From Cinclus cinclus (lineage: Eukaryota; Chordata; Aves; Passeriformes; Cinclidae), in the NCBI RefSeq assembly GCF_963662255.1, contig NC_085046.1:45833797-45897796 (forward strand): a stretch of 64,000 nt of DNA. Direction: 5' to 3'. Position 1 is the first letter of the stretch, and the number at the start of each line of letters is the position of its first letter. A model generated the notes under the pieces. It worked only from the letters and a program-made list of their open reading frames with translations. It was not told the origin of the DNA and made no database searches. The translations under genes were made by a program, and so were the position numbers. Shown one piece after another: positions 25,501 to 35,942 of the stretch.

Positions 25501-28500
25501 CCATTGCCTGTGCAACTTCTGTGACTTTTGCTTAAAGTGCTGTCATCCAAAGTGGACTGAAAATCAGTGGAAAGACCCCCATTGGGTTGTATGGCTTTTG
25601 GGGCAGTGCTTGCCTACATCCTATCTTGAAATCCACTTCTTCCACCTGGTGTATATATGCTAACCTCCAACTTTGGCTATGTTTGAGTGTGCCCTGTGCA
25701 GCAACTGTCAGGGAAATTAGAGGGGGAAGCATCGTTTGTGTAAAGATGTCTGGTTCATAAAAAACACCAAGGTATGTGGAGGATAGGGGCAGCGGTACCT
25801 GTGGTTGGGGCATTACTGTTTTGTAGCTGCCTATTAATAATGAGCTAATTTTTCATTTCAGAAAGCTAAAACCTTATGATATTATTACCTAGCATGAACT
25901 TTATAAGCCACAGTGACAGCAATCAGTTTAACAAGACCTGCACCAAGGAAGAATTTGATTAGTAAGTGAATGAAGTGGGAGCAAGGCATAGAGATGTAAA
26001 AGGATTCAGACTAGAGGAAAAACTGTATTTGAGAGGGCCAGCCATCTGCATGCTGAAAGCAAGAACTAACCTGCTGTATAGTACTAAAGCATTAAGTGTA
26101 GTTGGTAAATTTGAGAAAATTAAGGTAACTTTTTAGATAGTCTTTCACTGGGAAAAAAAAAAAGTGTTGATCTGTTGCTGGAAATAGTGCCTGGGATAAT
26201 TAAACAGTCCATAAAGGTGCTTGTGGTGCAGTGTGAATCCAGCCCTCTCTGAATTTTTGAGAGATACTGTTGCTTCTATTTTGGCTTTTTTCCTTAACTC
26301 ACTATCATCTAGCAGAAGAAGAAATAAATTACATTGTTGGAAGCTGTGCCTTCTGGATGAAACTTCAGAGACATTAAAAACCACCTAATGAAAGAGAGAA
26401 TAATTTGTGGGATACATTACTTCTGCTTGCAGGAGAGATTTGTTGAGAGAAACAGATCTAACCCTGGAAAAAGCCTCAGCAGTTGAGTTGAACTATCCAG
26501 AAGGATCAATAAAATAATGGCTGTCACAGCAGAACAAATCCACGGGATGCATCTGAAAGCATCCAGCACTTAGGATGGTTGATGGCCAGTCTGGAACACA
26601 GGTATCATCAATATTTTTAGGTACTGGGAGTGAAAAACACAGCACAGGAACAGCATGAAGGAAAATGCCTCATCTCATGGGAAAAGCCCACCAAGTATAG
26701 AACACACACTTATGCACCACTGGTCCCTGTTAACCTAGGAATAGAGATTATGTTCCCAGAACACCAGAAGCAGCAAAGCTCTCTTTCTATAGATGTGTGG
26801 CACTTGGTCTGTCCTACCTGCAAAAACCTGGGTTTTTTTCAGTACCTCCATGACACTGAATGAAAGGCGGAAGGTCTGGGAGATGCTGGCTGAAAGGCCA
26901 CCTGCTGCCTAACACTGTAGGATGCTTTCTGGAGTAGCTGCTAAGAAAGAAACTGGGGGCTTTCTACTCTCTACAGCAGTCTGGCTTTAAAAAAAAAAAA
27001 ACTTGTAGGAACTTAATGTCCTTGAGATTCTACAGTCATTTTGATTTTTGCTCTTTTGTCTCTATATACCTTTTTTAGAGTAGTCCTTGATCATTTGTAG
27101 CTGGACCTGGTCAGTGATTCACCAACTACAGGTGTCCCTGGTTTCTGCCTGCATAAGCCTTCTTTCCTTAGGAAATCAGCCTGAAAGGGATGAAGTATGC
27201 ACCACACTTAAACCTTACAGGACTTCCAAGAGAAAGGGGGTTATTTACAACATCACTTTCAACAGAGCCAAGAGCTCAGTGTGGAAGCCTTAGAAGGGAG
27301 AGGGCTGTTGGCTGTTGAGCTGTGTGACTTTGCCAGTAGGCTATTGAGTCAGCAAACAATTTGATTTCAGCTGGATTGTGAAGCCAGATGTAATAACATC
27401 CCAACAACACTTTTGCATAATGTTATTAGACTGGAAAAATGTGGCCAAGTGCTGGTTGCACTGCTCCCCAGCTGACAGCAGAGTGCTGTGACCTCCTCCA
27501 AGGAGCCCTTCTGCAGTTCCAGCTACTATGAAATTTAGGACCAGCGTCTCTTCCTGTGCATACCTTAAAGAAAGCTACTGTTCAATCCATAATTTCATGG
27601 TCCAGAATGGTCCATTTCACCCAAGGCAGTAAATACCCTGGTCTTCCACCTCCTCCCACAAGACACTCAGCGCAACTCATGTTTTTGTGAAACTTGAAAG
27701 AAGCAGGACCAGCAGCTCCCCAGCAGTCTGATTTCAAAGTGGAAAGCTACATCCCAGAAGAATGTACTTCAGTCTCTGGGAGGATGCTAGGATATTTCAG
27801 CTAACAAACAGCAACCCACTTTCCTCTACAGAAGAGAAATCTATTTTCATAATCTAACCAATCCCAGGAAAAGTGGCTCTTGTGAACTGGAATGGATGGC
27901 AAGACCGGATAGACCTGGCACCTACAAGTCACATTGTATGCACTGTATTTGGTTAACATAACACATAATCTGGAACATGTAACAGTATTTAGAGCCCTTA
28001 TTCTATCATAAATTACTAATTAATGAATTAATGTAGTTAATCTTTCAGCAGATGGATACAATCATATACACAATTACTTCCAAAAGAGGGAGACTTTTTG
28101 GTTCTTGGTTTTAGATCAAGATCTTCTAATTCTGTGACACTTTGCAACTCCACTTGCAATTTCCTACAAGCTTAGGGATGTGAATTTACATTTGTTGGAG
28201 ACAACTAATCAGACTTTTTTGTTATTGCAGCTTGTTGATGACACAGACTGTACACCTAACAACTTGTGTCATAAGAGTGCATATGGAAGGAGAGGAGGTG
28301 GAAGTCAAACCTGCTAGAAACTGATGGAATTTTTGTGCTTCTTTTGCTTTTGATGTCTTTGCATCAGACTGAGATTAAAAACTGAAATAATTTCAAGAAT
28401 TGTGCCTTTGCTTTGCCCCAGAGTTGGTTTAGTAATTTATTCACAAGAATCTTATATCTTACCATTTCCAATCTACATAGATTTTTAGGTGATTTTTAAG

Positions 28501-29249
28501 ACATTTAAGAAGATTTATTTATATTCACACTAATGTGTATGAGTTGTTATTAAAACGTATGTGAGCTCTGTAGAGCATTTGTTTCACACACAGTTTTTAG
28601 GACACCACTTTAGACTGTCACCGGGGCCATTTTTTAAAGCCTTTCCATAGGGGTGATATTGCAGAAAATAGGGTTTGAGATCTAGATCCAAAGTTTAAAA
28701 ATCTGGCACATACAGTACAAATACCTGCTGTTTCGAATTGAAGCCCATGATCTCCATATTCTGAATTTTATCCAACACTTTCTAGAGAGGCATTTTAAAA
28801 ATCTAGACAACAGATCAGGCTGCAGTGATGTGGAAAGCTCTGGCTTGTCTGACTGATGTGTTGATTGCCTTTATGCCAAGAACTGTATAGATACTTTGTG
28901 CATTTCCTAAAAAAATCTTCTTCCTCCTGTGACCCTTCCAGGGAACTCTCACTGTGCATGACATGGCTGTTTCAGGGGCCCTGAAATACTGTGTAGGGGT
29001 GAAGTTATTTCCAGCGGCTGTCCACCCTATGCTGCACCAGCATTTTTGCAAGAAGTGGAGTGTCTTTCATCTGATTTGGGAGAGAACACCTTTGCAGATT
29101 AAATTGCCAGATTAAACCCACACTCTGAGTATCCTCTCCCTCTTGTACCTGAAGTCTACTTACATGACACATCAGAGACTGTAGTCTGATTGTAAACTCA
29201 AGGTATGGGTTTTCGAGGCATATGATTCCAGAGGCATTTTGGAGATGCT

Positions 29250-29311
29250 TGCTGACCTGGTTTAAGTTTCTAGTACATGTTGCTGACCTGGTTTAAGTTT
29301 CTAGTACATGT
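29250..29311 (+). repeat. Perfect 31-base tandem duplication
   Basis: Two identical adjacent copies of a 31-base unit beginning TGCTGACCTGG and ending TAGTACATGT occupy 29250-29280 and 29281-29311. The lack of any mismatch suggests a recent event or an assembly artefact. Confidence 0.97.
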
Positions 29312-30210
29312 TTGGGAGGTGGTCAAAGCCTTTATTATCACACAGTACTTGATAAATCAGAGCTCCTGGAGGCCACCAGGTGTATGCAAGCCAACACACC
29401 ATCCAGTTCATCTAGGAAGCCCTATACACATCAGCCAATGTGGTGTAATGAAACAAGTCCTGGAATGCCTTAATATTTTTTAAATTCCAGAATGGTAATA
29501 CTCATGGTTATCTGAATTTTAAATAATATGTCCATCTCTTTATTGGTATATTTATTGCCTTTATGCCTTTGCTGCCACAGAAATGATAATGTTTCTTCTT
29601 ATGTTCAATTGACTCTAGTTACTTGCACTGGGGCAGAGTAGTTGAAGACAAACAGTCACACAGTTGTGCATTTATTTGGCTTCTCTTGCCACTTGCATGG
29701 GGCAGACTTGCTCAGTAGTGACCCTGTTGAGATTTCAAAGTTTTTTTCTCACATGGGTGGTGTAAAATCTTTCTTCATAGCTGGAGACAGCCTTCAACAT
29801 CTGTCTTAGTTCTTACAACAGTCCTGCTGAATCTACAGTTTGCGTCTGACCTGGCTCTTAATGTCTGAAATATGTATTCAAGAGTTGAGAGAAATGTTAT
29901 TTTGATATTTCCTTTTACAGAAATTTTACTTTAGTTAGAGGATGAGCAGTCTTTCAAGTGCAAGGTGAACATAGGGCAAAACTAAGGAGGAATCTTTTTT
30001 TAGATTACTTATAGCTTCACTAAAGCACAGAGGTGAAACCTGAAAGTCAAATAGAAAAGGAGATACCCACAAGAAACCTGGTTCTTGATAATACTGATGT
30101 TAACCTTTAAGCTTAAATAACATGTATGTAAAATATTAATTTTAGACATGGTCACTGTAAGTTGCTGTTATAGTTTGGGTTTGCCAATTTTTAATATATT
30201 TACATTTTTG

Positions 30211-31617
30211 TGTGAAATATAATTAGGAGTAAAAGCAAAGCAGGCTTAAATCTTAACAGGGGGTAAAGAAAAACTTTATTAATAAACAGAAAGAAAAATA
30301 ATAATAAATTCAGAGCAGATCTTCAGACCACTCCCTTCTTCTTCTTTTTCATATCTTAACAACATACAGAGACACTTCAGTCAATTCCTTACTTAAATAA
30401 TCTTTTTCAGTTCATTTTAGGGAGAGGAGTTTCTTGTTTAGCTATAAGGATCTTTTTCAAGAGAGGAAATAACCAGTTCTCTCGTAACTCCAATTTTTTA
30501 ATGAATAACAGCCGCCCAGGATCTGCCATCATGAAACTCCTCCCACTACACAGCCTTCCCAGAGCTGGGTTGTACGATATGTTAAGAGTCATGGGGTATT
30601 ACTTTTAGGGATGAGCTACTCAAAGGCAAAAGTTCTCTTTAGCTCACTTCTCTCTGTTCATACTTCATTTCCAGGAACAGAGATCCCCATTTTTTCCTTG
30701 GGGAAAAGGATCTTCCAAACACTTTACACCTCACCCCACCCTGCCATGTCTTTCTCCATGGTTTAAAGGAATGTTTTTGCGTAGTACAGTCCCCCCCTAT
30801 AACTTACAAAAAGGTTTTTCAGCCAACCTTCATGGTGTCACCTCATTCTCCTTCCATCTAGAAACTTAGCTTTTGTTTCATTGACTTCGGTGTATCCCTT
30901 CTGTTCTTCTCCCTCTCACCCAAGGAAGGATGGAGAGCCTGTAAGTCTTATCTGAGCATTGGAAAAAATTAAACTTTCACACAGAAGTTGCAGGGGTTGG
31001 GCCAGGCCATGCTAGAGCTGTATCAGGATCTCAGGCTGCCCAGGCCAGGCTGGAGGGGCCGGACGAAAACTGCAAAGTGCACGCAGAGGAGAAATGGGTG
31101 CCAAGGCTGTGTCTCCATGGCTTTCCCCCGGCGCTGCCCGCCCCCAGCTCCAGCCGCAGCCCGGGGGTTCTCCCTCTGCCCTGCCCAGCACACAAAGCCC
31201 TGGGGGCTCTCCCGAACCGGGCCCGGCTGCCTCCCCCCAGCCCGTGAGGGCGGCCGGGCGGGCTCGGCCACCCCAGGGCTGCTCCGAGCCGGGGCAGAGC
31301 AGGGACCCCGAGCCACGGCCACACCAGGGGAGGGTGAGGATCTTAGCAATGGGCTTTTTCTTCTTTTGGGTTATCGGGGCTCCTGGTTGGAAACGGGGCC
31401 CAGCAGCCTCCACAGCCCACCCCTGCCTGGTCCAGGCTGCATTGGATGGGGGCCCGGGCCAGGTCAGTGTTACCTTGCGAAAGGTTGGAAATGCAAGAGA
31501 GCTTTTGCGGGGCTTACTTGCTTCAAATGTGATTCATGGAGCGAACTGACTTTTCCAATTGGTTTCTCAGGCTGCCAATAACTAAACCAGCCTCTGATTG
31601 GTCCCATCAATTCACAG
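30211..31617 (-). mobile_element. Candidate antisense LTR of an endogenous retrovirus
   Basis: Read on the minus strand, the block has CCAAT boxes near its start (31597-31601 and 31558-31562), a long GC-rich middle (about 31030-31470), and an AATAAA signal near its end (30275-30280) followed by T-rich sequence. That order is what an LTR promoter and polyadenylation region would show, and the text resembles LTRs I remember from songbirds. Boundaries are approximate, and I found no matching target-site duplication. Reading frames in the GC-rich part show no protein family. It could instead be another GC-rich repeat or a regulatory region. Confidence 0.4.
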
Positions 31618-33460
31618 AGGAAGCTCTCATGGAGAAATACTTCATAGTATCCCCTCCCTTCATGTGCTTTCAAGGTAAAACCAGCGCAGTTGCAAAGAAG
31701 TTGGCAGTGTGGAAATCTCTGTCCTACTGGGATTTCATGAGTGCTTTAAAAACCTACTAAAGACAAGGTGTTGGTGGTGATCACTTTCTTGCCCTCATGG
31801 TAGATGAAGCCCAAGGTTCTGGGGGATTAATTACAACAGAATCCCAACCTGCAGAGATTTTTCTGCAGACATTTTTTCTCTGTCTGTCCCAGCACAGAGG
31901 CTGCACACATGCTGTGCACCAGGCACAAACAGCACTTTGTCCTCCCTCCAATGTGTCCAGCAGTTGGTCACAGCCTGGACGGGTGTGTCTCAACACTGCC
32001 TGTTACTTGTGTCCTTATTGAACATCAAAATATCATAATTGAGGCAGGAGCTGAGCAGAAGTGAATGGATGGCTATAGATGGACCAGCTCCATGCTTTCA
32101 TTTAAAGAAAGACTTGTTATTTGTCTTTTTTAAAGATGGAACTCTTGTGGGAGCATTAAAAAGTGCTGTTTCATCTTCCCCTCTTCTGTCTCTTGAGAAA
32201 GCTGCTTAGACAAGACGAAACCTGAGTCCACATCACCTGCTGAGCTGATGCTTCAGAACCTTTTGGTTTGTCTTGTAGATATGAGGTGGCAGCGGGTGAT
32301 ACAGTTTTTTTTTATTTGTTTACAAAGTGGAATGTGAATATTTTCTTTGTAGACAATAGATTTCTTACAAAATCTGTTACCTCCAGAAGACTGGGAACTG
32401 CAACTGCCTTATCTAATGAAAGTTTCATGTTAACTATTGCTCAAGGATTTATTTGCCTAGATCTTGAATATCATTTCCACAGGAAGCAGATGTCACTTGT
32501 ACTTTATTGATCAGTGCTGATTTCCAGTTTAGGTTTGGTTTTACTGGAACAACTGGAGGGTGTTACTTCTGACCTGGAGCATTCTGGCTGCATAGGAGAT
32601 ACCATACAAGGAAATGTGAGCTAAAAGCTGTAGATGAAATTGAAAAGTGGAAGAGGAAAGGTGCTCACTGTGCAGTTCCCATCCTGTCTTAGGTCATCCA
32701 AAGCCAATCTTCTTTCTCTCTGGGGTTATTTTTTTCCATTGATTTTGGTTTTATTTTTGTTGCACTTTTGTTGCATTCATTGTTTTTCCTACCCAACTCT
32801 ATTCCATGCCATTTAAAGTGCAGACTGCACCAGCTGCTTTGAAAACAGGTATTCTGAATGCTTTGTGAGTCTTGAATTATGATGACTGAGGCTTTTAAGA
32901 AAATATAAATATTGTGTGTACTTTAATATTCAGTGAATGCCCAGTGCATTGTCTCTTTAAGTTCTGTAGGGCAGGTAGAATTATTCTTACTTTAAATGGT
33001 ACAGATTGGTTTATTTCAGACTGTTTTTGAACTTGCACTAGCATGACATTCAAACCTGGGAGAGCCTATCTGCGACAGCAGCAAGTTAGAAAATACTTCG
33101 GTGTTAAAAGGCAGCATTCCAGCTGTAAGCAGGAGTAGCAGTGAGATGAAGAGACAGGTGGAACTAGTCTTGTTTTTTTGTGGAGGGGTCAGTACAAAAA
33201 GTAAGGCAGGAGCTATAAACAAAAGGTTGAAGTGAGAAAATATTTTACATTATCCATGGCATTTTTTATTTGTAAGGATACCTATGCAAGAGGCAACAAA
33301 GGCAACATCTCAATAGTATCCTAAGCCTGAGCTTTGATTCAGTCTATCAGAGAAGCAAAACTCTAGTTCTGCAGAGCGACAGCTTATGTGAGTATTAAAT
33401 CCAGCAGCAAGATTGCAAGAAAGAAGCTGTCTCACCATGTGTTGGAGTATTGCTTTACCT

Positions 33461-33920
33461 TCACAGAATCGTAAAATTGCTTGGGTTGAAAAAGACCTTA
33501 AAGATTACCTAGGTACAATCCCCCTGCTGTGTGCAGGGACACCTTTCACTAGACCAGGTTGCTCTGTGCCCCATCCAATCTGGCCTTGAACACTCTCAGG
33601 AATGGAGCACTTACTACTTCTCCTGGCAACCTGTTCCAGTGTCTCACCACCCTGTCAGTAAAAGATTTCTTCCTTATAATACTCAGTCTAAACCTACTCT
33701 CAGTTTAAGGCCATTTCTCCTTCTCCTGTTGCTAGATGCTCTTCTAAATAGTCTCACTCCATCTTTTTTGTAGGTTCCCTTCTGTTACTCGAAGGCTGCA
33801 ATTAGGTTACCTTGAATCCTTCTCTTTTCCAGGCTGAACAGTCCCAGTTCCCTCAGCCTTTCCTCATTCCATGGATATATCCCTGATCCTGTCACCAGTC
33901 TGGCTGAGACTTCCATGCCC
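33461..33920 (-). mobile_element. CR1 LINE 3' region, antisense
   Basis: About 460 bases match the avian CR1 3' region in reverse orientation. On the plus strand it starts TCACAGAATCGTAAAATTGC, then GGGTTGAAAAAGACC, CACTAGACCAGGTTGCTC, TGGCCTTGAACACTCTCAGG, CCTGTTCCAGTGTCTCACC and CCAGGCTGAACAGTCCCAG, all in the family's usual order. It is the best-preserved transposable element in the window. The right (5') end is truncated and its limit is approximate. No intact CR1 reading frame is present. Confidence 0.92.
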
Positions 33921-34373
33921 TGCTTCTGCTTTTGCTGAATTGTCTCCGAAGTTTGAACTTTGGCTTCTTGTAGCCTTTTTCCCTGGGGTGAATCACAACA
34001 CTACTTCAGAGAGCCCTTTGTTTTTTTTCTTTCATTCTGCACCTGTGTCTCTTCTCACAGATATATTCCCCAAGCATGCTAAGGAACATCACTGAAGAAT
34101 TAATTTAATTTTGTCAAGTTTCTGGTCTGACCCGTAATTTAGAGCAGTTGTTTCAGTCTACAATAAGTTCTGTGTTTCTGCATGCCACAGTGAAAGAATT
34201 ATGAGCAGTCCTCAGCCATGTGTACTCAGGATGCTTTGGTAACCCCATGGGACAGGTAGACTTCAGTGCCTGAAAAGTTATTATGTAATGGACGTACAAG
34301 AGTATGTTATTTTCTGTGCAACAGTGGGTCTGCCTATATGTAAAAGCTTTCACATGATTCACTGAGGCCATTA

Positions 34374-34459
34374 GGAGTGGAGTGGAGTGGAGTGGAGTGG
34401 AGTGGAGTGGAGTGGAGTGGAGTGGAGTGGAGTGGAGTGGAGTGGAGTGGAGTGGAGTG
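34374..34459. repeat. (GGAGT)n pentamer microsatellite
   Basis: Seventeen uninterrupted GGAGT units occupy 85 bases plus one G. Long open frames here encode only the repeat and are not genes. Confidence 0.98.
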
Positions 34460-34924
34460 CCTTTATTTCAGGCACAGAGCTCTTCAAAAGGAATGGCTTT
34501 TTCCATCTCTCTCCAGGGAGCCCAGAGAGTCATTCAGCATGTAGGTTGGAGGAGACTGTTCATAAGCCTTCAATCACAGCATCAGGAATGCAAAGCTTAT
34601 TGCTGGGATGAGCCTGCAGCTCTGACTGATAAACAAGACAAGACAGCTAGATGAAAGAATCTGACTTTCCTTGCTGATAAAAAGGTGGACAGATTTTTAA
34701 AGTTCAGCGACCTGGAGCTCTCATAAGCATGGAACACATATTGATAGAGGATCTAGAGCTAAACATAGCACTCTGAAGGTGCGATGAAATAATCAGGCAA
34801 CAGAGCAGAATGAGAAATAAGATCTCTTTTAACTGATTCAATCTTTGATATGTTTTCTGTGCTTGTCTTTGCCTCTGTGCCTGGTATTCATGGATACACC
34901 AGGATATATCCAGGATATATCCAG

Positions 34925-35241
34925 TCTCTTCTCTTTCTCTTCTCTTTCTCTTCTCTTTCTCTTCTCTTTCTCTTCTCTTCTCTTCTCTTCTCTTCTCTTC
35001 TCTTCTCTTCTCTTCTCTTCTCTTCTCTTCTCTTTCTCTTTCTCTTTCTCTTTCTCTTTCTCTTTCTCTTTCTCTTTCTCTTTCTCTTTCTCTTCTCTTC
35101 TCTTCTCTTCCTCTTCTCTTCCTCTTCTCTTCCTCTTCTCTCCCTCTCCCTCTCCCTCTCCCTCTCCCTCTCCCTCTCCCTCTCCCTCTCCCTCTCCCTC
35201 TCCCTCTCCCTCTCCCTCTCCTTCTCTTCCCCTCTTCCCTC
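34925..35241. repeat. 317-base pure pyrimidine tract, compound repeat
   Basis: Every base of the plus strand from 34925 to 35241 is C or T. Blocks in order are an 11-base unit CTCTTCTCTTT (to about 34970), TCTTC pentamers (to about 35033), TTTCTC hexamers (to about 35092), mixed TCTTC and CTCTTC units (to about 35138) and TCCCTC hexamers (to about 35220). It starts right after a tandem CCAGGATATAT pair (34899-34920) and lies 602 bases before a BMPER exon. The long open frames on both strands are repeat artefacts. Confidence 0.98.
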
Positions 35242-35842
35242 ATTCATTCCCAAAATTTCATAAGCCCACTTGGTTTTCAGTCCTCTGAAGAAAGCAGACC
35301 TTCTCAGTTTTCATAGTTGGCCTTGGAGGCTAACAAGAATGTGCTTTCTTAAGTGATTTTCGCTAATTTGGCTTCTGAGGTCACAGACATAGTGGAAGTA
35401 CACCTGCTCTCATCTTGCTTCAGCACTTAATCCCTGTCCCAGACAAGCCTAGAAGGGTACAACACAGGAGATGAAGAATAATGTAAAAATTGCTGAATAA
35501 CTTTTTTGAACACCCAGGAATGTTCATGAACAATGATTTTTCCCCCCCTGGTTTTATCATATCCATAACCCAGAAATAAGATAGAAAGACAGTGTTTCTT
35601 CAGTTACTGCATTCATTGTTTGAAAGATTGAAAAAGATATGGATAATCCAAGGTCTCTGCAAGCAATATAGAAAGTCTTGAAGGACATTTGTGCATGTCC
35701 TGTACGCCTGATGCAAGCAGAAATTTCTCTTGGCAAATACTGCTTTGGTAACACTTTTCAAGACCTTGTTGTCTGTGTGTGTGTGCACATTTACTTGATA
35801 TTTTGCTTTAATTTTTTTCTAATTGAGCCTATTTTCCTTCAG

Positions 35843-35942
35843 GATGGCAGGACTCGGTGTATCCGAGAAGTCTGCCCCATTCTCTCATGCCCCCAGCACC
35901 TCAGTCACATTCCTGCTGGACAGTGTTGCCCCAAATGCTTAG
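35843..35942 (+). CDS. BMPER: BMPER exon: second half of VWC domain 3
   Basis: This 100-base exon encodes 33 codons plus one base (phase 0 start, phase 1 end). It follows CAG at 35840-35842 and is followed by GTGAGT at 35943. The peptide begins [16 protein letters not shown] and ends with the CC-x-x-C closure of a von Willebrand factor C subdomain (QCCPKCL). From recall it aligns with human BMPER residues about 193-225, with only a few substitutions (for example Thr-Gln to Thr-Arg before the first Cys, Val to Ile after it, Pro to Ala before the QCC). VWC domains of this secreted protein bind BMPs and related partners outside the cell. The other half of VWC3 is on an exon upstream of this window. 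The identity is secure because the next six exons continue the same protein in frame. Confidence 0.96.

Larger units (their letters stand above)
1..35842 (+). other. BMPER: BMPER intron interrupting VWC3 (partial, open on the left)
   Basis: No exon of BMPER or of any other gene was recognised in these 35.8 kb. The intron ends in a good acceptor (pyrimidine-rich tract then CAG at 35840-35842) before the exon that encodes the second half of VWC3. The exon for the first half of VWC3 was looked for by eye and not found, so the intron probably continues beyond the left edge. Contents worth marking are listed separately: CpG-rich patches, a G-rich run, CR1 pieces, a candidate LTR, simple repeats and a small tandem duplication. 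The rest is AT-rich sequence with only short reading frames, and I see no gene in it. Confidence 0.8.

Noticed and set aside
30988..31581. Overlapping frames up to 197 codons in the GC-rich block
   Set aside because: High GC lowers stop frequency, the frames overlap on both strands, and the Pro/Gly/Ala/Arg-rich text has no family resemblance.
34382..34654. Frames encoding repeated Glu-Trp-Ser-Gly-Val
   Set aside because: They are translation of the GGAGT microsatellite.
34704..35288. Several frames over 120 codons on both strands
   Set aside because: They are translations of the pyrimidine/purine repeat tract (Ser-Phe-Leu or Arg-Glu-Lys runs) and not genes.
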